This document shows, in pieces, positions 58,357 through 64,000 of a DNA stretch of 64,000 nucleotides. Origin of the DNA: Rhizobium sp. NFR07 (GTDB taxonomy: Bacteria; Pseudomonadota; Alphaproteobacteria; Rhizobiales; Rhizobiaceae). The stretch covers positions 124,001 to 188,000 of the forward strand of contig NZ_FOKM01000004.1 in the NCBI RefSeq assembly GCF_900111905.1, read 5' to 3'. Made by a program: the position numbers and the translations under genes. Positions within the stretch are counted from its first letter, which is position 1. Each line of letters begins with the position of its first letter. A model generated the notes under the pieces. That model saw only the letters and a program-made list of their open reading frames with translations, was not told the origin of the DNA and did no database searches.

Positions 58357-59012
58357 GCGCGGGTCAGTCTCCCGATAATGCTGTCTCTAACGTGGTCGAG
58401 GTGCTGGCGCATGGCCTGGGCCGCGTCCTCGCCGCGCCCTTCGCGCAATGCGCCGACGATGTCGAGATGCTCGCGGCAGGTCGTTTCAAACCGTTCCGGC
58501 ATGCTTCTCAGGTCGAAGATCTGCGTCTGGCGGCGCAGGGTGCGGATGATCTGGGCCAGCTGCGGGTTGCCCGCCGCGTCGCCGATGCCGCCATGGAGGC
58601 GGTCGTCGACATCGCGGACGGAGCCGCGATCAGGCTTGCCTTCGCCGTCCTCCGGGTTGCCAAGAAGGCCTTTCAGGTCCGCCTCGAGTTCATCGAGTGC
58701 GGCGGTCGGCATGCGACCGGCCGCCAGGCGCGCAGCTTCTGGCTCGAGCAGTTGGCGGATCTGCAGGGCGTCCATATAGTCCTCGATGCGCATCTGCTTG
58801 ACCTGCAGGCCGCGGCTGCCCTGGCGGATCAGCAGGCCTTCGCTCTCGAGCATCAGCAGCGCATCGCGGATCGGCGTACGCGACATGTTCAGTGTGTCGG
58901 CGAGGCGGCGCTCGGTCACCATCGCACCGGGCTGCGCGGCACCGGAAAGGATCAGGTTCAATATCTGTTCGTAGGCCTGCAGCGCCAGCCGCTTATCGGT
59001 TTCAATCAGCAT
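58353..59012 (-). CDS. GntR family transcriptional regulator, FadR/FCD subfamily
   Basis: A 219-residue regulator. The winged helix has YEQILNLILSGAAQPGAMVT and LADTLNMSRTPIRDALLMLE; the helical FCD domain follows, with RSMPERFETTCREHLDIVGA near its end. The ATG at 59012 (MLIETDKRLALQ) has AGGGA upstream; an upstream frame adds 18 residues without support. It heads the minus-strand operon with the M20, hydroxyacid dehydrogenase and pxpBC genes. The TGGTATACCA palindromes at 53464 and 59169 are the likely binding sites. Confidence 0.92.
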   Translation of the reverse strand: MLIETDKRLALQAYEQILNLILSGAAQPGAMVTERRLADTLNMSRTPIRDALLMLESEGLLIRQGSRGLQVKQMRIEDYMDALQIRQLLEPEAARLAAGRMPTAALDELEADLKGLLGNPEDGEGKPDRGSVRDVDDRLHGGIGDAAGNPQLAQIIRTLRRQTQIFDLRSMPERFETTCREHLDIVGALREGRGEDAAQAMRQHLDHVRDSIIGRLTRA

Positions 59013-59160
59013 AAATATCCTGTCCCTCCCATAAGGAGACGGCTTCAAATACCTGTCTGGTGCCACACGCTTTGGCGGTTGTCACCAAAATGTACGCCCA
59101 ACGGCTGTGCATCGTCCCCTGTGCGCCTCCCAGTGCACCGGAATTTTTGTATTCCGCTGG

Positions 59161-59189
59161 TTGACGACTGGTATACCAAACCGTAGTGT
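59161..59189 (+). promoter_or_regulatory. Promoter of the M24 gene with an embedded GntR operator
   Basis: TTGACG (59161-59166) and TAGTGT (59184-59189) are -35 and -10 elements with ideal 17-base spacing. The palindrome TGGTATACCA (59169-59178) fills the spacer, so a bound repressor would block the polymerase. The start codon at 59234 lies 45 bases downstream. Confidence 0.75.
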
Positions 59190-59233
59190 CATGCAACATC
59201 GAGCTTTGACGATCTTGTCGAAAGGACCTTCGC

Positions 59234-60412
59234 GTGAGTGCCATGCCGCAACCGAACCTTCCTTTTTCCCGGGAAGAGCATCTGCAGCGTCAGGATAAGC
59301 TGCGGACGGAACTTGCGGCGCGGGGCGTCGAGGCGATGCTCGTTTTTGCTCAGGAAAGCATGTACTGGCTGACCGGCTACGACACTGGCGGATATGTCTA
59401 TTACCAATGCCTCGTCGTGCCGACCGACGGCCGTCAGCCGGTGCTTCTTACCCGCCGGCCGGATCTGGTGCAGGCGAAGCAGACCAGTATCATCGAGGAC
59501 ATCCGCATCTGGTGGGATGCCGAGGACGCCAATCCGGCGGCCGACCTCAAGGTCATCCTCGAGGAGCTCGACCTCGGCGGCAAAAAGATCGCCATCGAGC
59601 TCAATACCCATGGCCTGACGGGTTGGAATCTCTATCGCACCCAGCAGACGATCGGCGACTGGTGCGAGCTGGAGGACGACCGTCACCTGATCCGCTGGCT
59701 GCGCGTCTGCAAGTCGCCGGCCGAGATCGAGTATACCCGCAAGGCGGCCCGCATTCTCGATACGTCGCTGAATGCCGTCATCGCCGCTGCCAAGCCCGGC
59801 ATTCTCGACAGTGACCTGAAGGCCGTTTACCTGACGTCGATCCTGGGGCAGGGCGCCGACATGCCGCCGAATGCGCCGCTATTCAATTCCGGTCCGCGCG
59901 CCGTCTATGGCCGCGGCGTTTCCGATCCGCGCCGGCTGGAAGAGCAGGACCAGATCCTCGTCGAGTATCCGGTCGCCTATCGCCGCTACAACGTGAAGAC
60001 CGAGTGGACGATCCTGTTCGGCCAGGCCTCCGATGCGCATCGCAAGATGTACGACGTCGGCATGGAGACGCTGCGCAGGATGACCGAGATCGCCCGTCCG
60101 GGCACGACGCTCGGCGAAATCTTCGACGTCTATGCCGACGGGCTCGACAGGGGCGGCTACAAGCGCGCCCGCTACGGCGCGACGGGCTATTCGGTAGGCT
60201 GCACCTTCGCGCCGACCAGCATGGACGTGCCGCCGATGATCTATTCCGGAAACCCGACCGTCTGCCAGCCGGGCATGACGCTGTTCTACCACGTGATGAA
60301 CGGCGATGCCGATACGGGCCTTGCCATGGGCGTCGGCCATACGTTGCTTGTCACTGATGGCGCGCCGGAAGTGCTGACCGGACTGCCGGACGAACTGACG
60401 GTGATCCGCTGA
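59234..60412 (+). CDS. M24 family (ectoine hydrolase/creatinase-like) protein without metal ligands
   Basis: A 392-residue pita-bread-fold protein. The N-terminal domain LPFSREEHLQRQDKLRTELA, and MYWLTGYDTGGYVYYQCLVV recall ectoine hydrolase DoeA. In the catalytic domain the usual Asp ligands are replaced by Glu in ILVEYPVAYRRYNVKTEWT and Lys eleven positions on, as in other metal-free members. A His remains in GVGHTLLVTDG. It is probably a C-N hydrolase for a small cyclic or guanidino compound. Start is GTG at 59234 with AGGA seven bases upstream; an ATG at 59243 is possible. It heads the operon with the peptide-type importer. Confidence 0.88.
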   Translation: MSAMPQPNLPFSREEHLQRQDKLRTELAARGVEAMLVFAQESMYWLTGYDTGGYVYYQCLVVPTDGRQPVLLTRRPDLVQAKQTSIIEDIRIWWDAEDANPAADLKVILEELDLGGKKIAIELNTHGLTGWNLYRTQQTIGDWCELEDDRHLIRWLRVCKSPAEIEYTRKAARILDTSLNAVIAAAKPGILDSDLKAVYLTSILGQGADMPPNAPLFNSGPRAVYGRGVSDPRRLEEQDQILVEYPVAYRRYNVKTEWTILFGQASDAHRKMYDVGMETLRRMTEIARPGTTLGEIFDVYADGLDRGGYKRARYGATGYSVGCTFAPTSMDVPPMIYSGNPTVCQPGMTLFYHVMNGDADTGLAMGVGHTLLVTDGAPEVLTGLPDELTVIR

Positions 60413-60490
60413 CGAATACAAATTCCGCCGGGAAAATCATAAAAACAATGCCGCCCGGCTCTCTGTCGAACCAACTTTCTAGAGGGCAAA

Positions 60491-62041
60491 ATGACAACTT
60501 TCATGATTTCCCGACGCACCATGGTCATGGGCCTTGCTGCAACGGCACTTCTTCCCGGCATCAACATCACCGACGCGCTGGCGGCTGAAACGCCAAAGGC
60601 CGGAGGCACGCTGAAGATCAGCCACTCGACACGCATCGCGACGCTGAACGTGCTGAACTGCTCCGGGCCGGCCGAATATCCGGTCGTCGACATGCTCTAT
60701 TCCGGTCTCACCCGCATGGGTCCGGACAACAAGCCGATGGCGGATCTCGCCGAGCGCTGGGAAGGCAGTGAAGACGCCAAGACCTTCACCTTCTATCTGC
60801 GCCAGGGCATCGTCTTCCACGACGGCACGCCCTGCACGGCCGATGATGTCGTCGCCACCTTCCAGGCGATCCTCAACCCCGACATTCCGGCTGCCGCCCG
60901 GTCCGTCCTCAACATGATCGAGAAGATCGAGGCCGTGGATCCGTCGACCGTCAAGTTTACGCTGAAGACGCCGTTCGCCGACCTGCCGATCTCGACGGCC
61001 CATGCCAACGCCCGCATCCTGTCGAGGGCGGCTCTTTCCGGCCCGCGCGAAAAGCTCGACACGACGGCTAACGGCACCGGCCCGTTCAAGCTCGAGACCT
61101 ATGACAGTGCCCGCATGGTGCGCCTCGTCAAGAACGAGAACTATTTCATCAAGGGCAAGCCGCATCTCGACGCCGTCGAAATGATGCTGTTCCCCGATCT
61201 CGCCGCCGAAAGCGCCAACTTCCTCTCCGGCGCAGTCGACGTCATGCTGGTCGTCCAGCAGGCCGATTTCCAGCGCATCGCCGATGCGACCGGCATTACT
61301 GCGCAGCGCATCCCGTCAGGCCGTTTCGTCAACATCACCATGCGCCAGGATCAGAAGCCGTTTGACGACGTGCGTGTCCGCAAGGCGCTCGCCATGTCCG
61401 TCGACCGCCAGATGATGGTCAATATCGTGCTGGAAGGCCTCGGTCGCCCCGCCTACGACAACCTCGTGTCGCCGGAATTCCCCTACGCGATCGAGACGCC
61501 AGAGATCGCCTACGATCCGGAAGGTGCCAAGAAGCTGCTCACTGAGGCCGGTTATCCGGACGGCATCAAGATCAAGCTCGTCGCCTCCAACCGCCCGGCC
61601 ATCCGCGCCCAGGTGGCGATTGCGCTGAAGCAGATGGCACTGCCTGCCGGCTTCGACATCGAAGTCGAGACCATGCCGCACGACACCTATCTCGCCAATG
61701 TGTGGATGAAGGGTCAGTTCTACATGGGCTATTGGGGCATGCAGGCGACCGAGGACGCAACGTTCAACCTACTGCTCACCTCCAACGCGTCCTACGAGGA
61801 CACGGCCTGGAAGAATGCCGATTTCGACAAGCTGGTTTCCGATGCCCGCGCCACCGTCGATCCCGAAAAGCGCAAGGAACTCTACGCCAAGGCGCAGCAG
61901 CTGCAGCTCGACGAGACGCCTTACATCGTGCCGATCTTCGAAGACATCCTGACCGCCAGCGGCAAGGGTGCAGAGGATTGGACGATCGCGCCTCTGTCCC
62001 GCTACTACTATATCGAAAACGTCTGGCTGAATAAGGCCTGA
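60491..62041 (+). CDS. ABC transporter substrate-binding protein, peptide/nickel type (SBP_bac_5), Tat-exported
   Basis: Binding protein of 516 residues. The twin-arginine signal MISRRTMVMGLAATALLPGI is followed by a cleavage region near ALAAETPKA. The mature part has LRQGIVFHDGTPCTADDVVA, TANGTGPFKLETY and other family 5 landmarks, and the end YIVPIFEDILTASGKGAEDW. Such proteins bind di- and oligopeptides, opines or glutathione-like compounds; with pxpABC and the amidotransferase nearby, a gamma-glutamyl or 5-oxoprolyl compound is a reasonable guess. Confidence 0.93.
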   Translation: MTTFMISRRTMVMGLAATALLPGINITDALAAETPKAGGTLKISHSTRIATLNVLNCSGPAEYPVVDMLYSGLTRMGPDNKPMADLAERWEGSEDAKTFTFYLRQGIVFHDGTPCTADDVVATFQAILNPDIPAAARSVLNMIEKIEAVDPSTVKFTLKTPFADLPISTAHANARILSRAALSGPREKLDTTANGTGPFKLETYDSARMVRLVKNENYFIKGKPHLDAVEMMLFPDLAAESANFLSGAVDVMLVVQQADFQRIADATGITAQRIPSGRFVNITMRQDQKPFDDVRVRKALAMSVDRQMMVNIVLEGLGRPAYDNLVSPEFPYAIETPEIAYDPEGAKKLLTEAGYPDGIKIKLVASNRPAIRAQVAIALKQMALPAGFDIEVETMPHDTYLANVWMKGQFYMGYWGMQATEDATFNLLLTSNASYEDTAWKNADFDKLVSDARATVDPEKRKELYAKAQQLQLDETPYIVPIFEDILTASGKGAEDWTIAPLSRYYYIENVWLNKA

Positions 62042-62045
62042 TCGC

Positions 62046-62996
62046 ATGAGCCGGGGCTATCTCATCCGCCGCTTGCTGGCTGTGTTTCTCGTGCTGGCAA
62101 TCGTAACCTTCGCCGTGTTCGCAATCACGACGATGCTGCCGGGCAATGCGGCGATCATGATCCTGGGGGAATATGCCACTCCGGACGCGGTCGCTGCACT
62201 GGAAAGGCAGTTGCATCTGGATCAGCCCTGGTACACTCAATACTTGAGCTGGGTCGGCGGCATTCTGCACGGCGACTTCGGCACCTCGCTTCGCCTCTCC
62301 TTGCCGGTGACTGAGGTCGTCGGCGAGGCCTTCGCGAACTCCGCCATGCTGGCGCTGACAGCGCTCGTCGTCGTCACGATCACCGCCATCCCGCTCGGTG
62401 CGCTCGCCGCCATCAAGCGCGGCACGGCGATGGATCTCGGGCTTGGCCTGTTCAGCTATCTCGGCACGGCATTGCCGGAATTCGTTACCGCGACGCTGCT
62501 TCTCGTGTTCTTCGCGGCTCCGCAGCAGGGGATTTTTCCGGCGGGCGGCTTCGTCGCGCCCTGGGAAAGTCTCACCGGTTTCGGCGCCCATGTGGTGCTG
62601 CCTGCCGCAACGCTCGGGCTGGTGCTGATGGCCCACGTCGCCCGTCAGGTCCGTTCCGAAATGTCGGAAGTGCTGTCCTCCGATTATATCCGCGCCGCAC
62701 GGCTGAAGGGTCTCAGTGAAAAGAGGGTCATTCGCCGGCATGCACTGCCGAATTCGCTTGCACCGGCCGTCGCCGTCATCTCGCTCGATATCGGCTATCT
62801 GCTCGGCGGCATCATCGTCGTCGAGGAAATCTTTGCCTGGCCGGGCCTTGGTCGCCTTCTGATCTACGCGCTGGAAAACCGTGACCTTCCCGTCATCCAG
62901 GCCGTGACCCTGCTTCTCGCGACGGTCTATGCCCTGTCCAACCTTCTGTCGGACATCGTCATCGCTCTGCTCGATCCGAGGGTGCGCTATGCGTAA
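62046..62996 (+). CDS. Peptide-type ABC transporter permease (DppB-like)
   Basis: Inner-membrane permease of 316 residues. GYLIRRLLAVFLVLAIVTFA is the N-terminal helix and LKGLSEKRVIRRHALPNSLA the coupling loop; VVEEIFAWPGLGRLLIYALE is typical of DppB/OppB. It starts four bases after the binding-protein gene and overlaps the next permease by eight bases. Confidence 0.94.
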   Translation: MSRGYLIRRLLAVFLVLAIVTFAVFAITTMLPGNAAIMILGEYATPDAVAALERQLHLDQPWYTQYLSWVGGILHGDFGTSLRLSLPVTEVVGEAFANSAMLALTALVVVTITAIPLGALAAIKRGTAMDLGLGLFSYLGTALPEFVTATLLLVFFAAPQQGIFPAGGFVAPWESLTGFGAHVVLPAATLGLVLMAHVARQVRSEMSEVLSSDYIRAARLKGLSEKRVIRRHALPNSLAPAVAVISLDIGYLLGGIIVVEEIFAWPGLGRLLIYALENRDLPVIQAVTLLLATVYALSNLLSDIVIALLDPRVRYA

Positions 62997-63810
62997 TTTC
63001 TTCTCTACCCCCACCGCCATTGTCGGTACGGCGCTTCTGTCGATCGTCTGCTTTGCGGCGATCTTCGGTCCCTTCATCGCGCCTTACGATCCGCAGGCGT
63101 TCGATGCGCTCAATCGTCTGCAGGGGCCGTCCATGGCCCATTGGCTCGGCACCGACCAGTTCGGCCGTGACCTTCTATCCCGTATCCTGACCGGCGCGCC
63201 CTCGACCGTCGCCTTCGGCGTCGGCGCAACCGTCGTCGGCGTCGGCATCGGCTCGATCATCGGCGTCGTCGCCGGTGTCTCCGGCGGCTGGGTCGACTCC
63301 ACGATCATGCGCATCCTCGACGGTCTTCTTGCCGTACCGGACCTGCTGTTCACGCTTCTGATCGTGACAATCCTCGGCGGCGGCATGGAGCATGCAATGC
63401 TTGCGGTCTCGATCGCCTTCGCCCCCGGCATGGCGCGCATTTCGCGCAGCGCCGTGCTTTCGGTGCGCACCCGCGACTATGTGCGTGCCGCAGTCGCCCG
63501 CGGCGAATCCGGCTTCTACATCGTCCGCGCGGAAGTGCTGCCGAATGCGCTGAGCCCGATCGTCGTCGAGGCGACCATTCGCGTCTCCTTCGCCATCATG
63601 ATCGGCGCGACGCTCGGCTTCCTCGGCCTCGGCGCCCAGCCGCCGAGCACCGAATGGGGGCTGATGGTGGCCGAAGCCCGCCAGTTCATGTTCCGCAATC
63701 CCTGGTGCGTTGCCGTTCCCGGCCTTTCCATCGCCATCGCCGCTCTCGGCTTCAACCTTTTCGGCGACGCCCTGCGTGACAGCCTCGACCCCAAGAGGAG
63801 CCACGGATGA
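62989..63810 (+). CDS. Peptide-type ABC transporter permease (DppC-like)
   Basis: Permease of 273 residues. GPSMAHWLGTDQFGRDLLSR is the family hallmark near residue 45, and AVARGESGFYIVRAEVLPNA the coupling loop; LGFLGLGAQPPSTEWGLMVA lies near the end. The ATG at 62989 fits the DppC N-terminus; a longer frame reads into dppB. Its stop overlaps the ATPase start (ATGA). Confidence 0.94.
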   Translation: MRNFFSTPTAIVGTALLSIVCFAAIFGPFIAPYDPQAFDALNRLQGPSMAHWLGTDQFGRDLLSRILTGAPSTVAFGVGATVVGVGIGSIIGVVAGVSGGWVDSTIMRILDGLLAVPDLLFTLLIVTILGGGMEHAMLAVSIAFAPGMARISRSAVLSVRTRDYVRAAVARGESGFYIVRAEVLPNALSPIVVEATIRVSFAIMIGATLGFLGLGAQPPSTEWGLMVAEARQFMFRNPWCVAVPGLSIAIAALGFNLFGDALRDSLDPKRSHG

Positions 63811-64000
63811 CAGCGCAGACCTTGATGAAGGACGCTCCCATCGCCGCCACCGAAAAGTCGGCACTGTCGATCATCGACTATTCGCTTTCCTACAAGACTG
63901 CCAACGGTCTCATTCCGGCGCTGCAGAACATCGACCTGACCATCCCGAAGGGCAAGACGGTCGGCCTCGTCGGTGAATCCGGTTCCGGCAAGTCGTCCAT
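63807..64000 (+). CDS. Peptide-type ABC transporter ATP-binding protein, N-terminal part
   Basis: The first 64 or so codons of an ATPase cut by the window end. After a 20-residue leader it reads LSIIDYSLSYKTANGLIPAL and reaches Walker A as VGESGSGKSS in the last bases. The overlap with the DppC-like gene shows it belongs to this importer. It may be a DppD type or a fused DppDF type, which this fragment cannot decide. Confidence 0.88.
   Translation, partial: MTAQTLMKDAPIAATEKSALSIIDYSLSYKTANGLIPALQNIDLTIPKGKTVGLVGESGSGKSS

Noticed and set aside
62929-62988. Earlier start for the DppC-like permease
   Set aside because: The extra residues are read from the end of the DppB-like gene; the ATG at 62989 matches the family N-terminus.
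1-64000. tRNA, rRNA, CRISPR arrays, insertion sequences, prophage or integrase genes
   Set aside because: None was recognised on either strand, although short or degenerate examples could escape reading by eye.

Overview
The window looks like accessory DNA (a chromid, megaplasmid or catabolic island) from a high-GC alphaproteobacterium of the Rhizobiales, most likely Rhizobiaceae. This rests on gene content and style: many ABC and TRAP importers each beside a private GntR or LacI regulator, FixL/FixJ-like signalling proteins, two promoters of the RpoE2/EcfG general-stress type, TTG and GTG starts, and many 4-base ATGA/GTGA gene overlaps. No rRNA, tRNA, CRISPR array, insertion sequence or prophage gene was seen.

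Layout. 0-3 kb: the end of a sugar-type binding protein with its terminator, a LacI regulator and a six-helix K+ channel-like protein with a C-terminal zinc ribbon. 3.1-5.3 kb: eutBC, ethanolamine ammonia-lyase, without microcompartment genes. 5.4-24.1 kb: a catabolic block. It contains leuCD paralogues divergent from an SDR across a strong palindrome; an ene-reductase/epimerase/Ohr operon; and, divergent from that, a tightly coupled run of HutC-type regulator, branched-chain-type ABC importer, isocitrate-lyase-family lyase, HyuB, HyuA, an isochorismatase-fold protein without the catalytic Cys, and a flavoprotein. I infer an undescribed route for a cyclic amide, imide or hydantoin-like substrate; the substrate is unknown.

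24.2-31.9 kb: a stress and signalling island. It holds a PAS histidine kinase, a small acidic protein and Dps behind a stress-type promoter, a cNMP-domain/thioredoxin-reductase-like fusion that has lost both active-site cysteines, a UBP zinc-finger protein, a single-domain response regulator, a FixJ-type regulator, an AraC regulator and another single-domain response regulator with a second stress-type promoter. 31.9-37.1 kb: a polyamine-type ABC importer with an agmatinase-family ureohydrolase. 37.4-42.2 kb: an SDR whose ribosome-binding site is folded into a hairpin, an 84-bp palindromic element, a taurine-pyruvate-type aminotransferase, an enolase-superfamily dehydratase and a DMT permease.

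42.3-51.6 kb: a sugar-acid unit made of TRAP transporter, FAH-family hydrolase, FCD-type GntR regulator, FAD-linked hydroxyacid dehydrogenase, DenD-like dehydrogenase, HIBADH-family dehydrogenase and SDR, with related operators at two promoters. 51.6-64 kb: a second notable block. It comprises 5-oxoprolinase pxpABC (pxpA transcribed apart from pxpBC), an M20 carbamoylase-type hydrolase, a 2-hydroxyacid dehydrogenase, a class I amidotransferase, two creatinase-like M24 proteins without metal ligands, a GntR regulator, and a peptide-type ABC importer cut by the window end. A TGGTATACCA palindrome lies in both divergent promoters and ties this block into one probable regulon.
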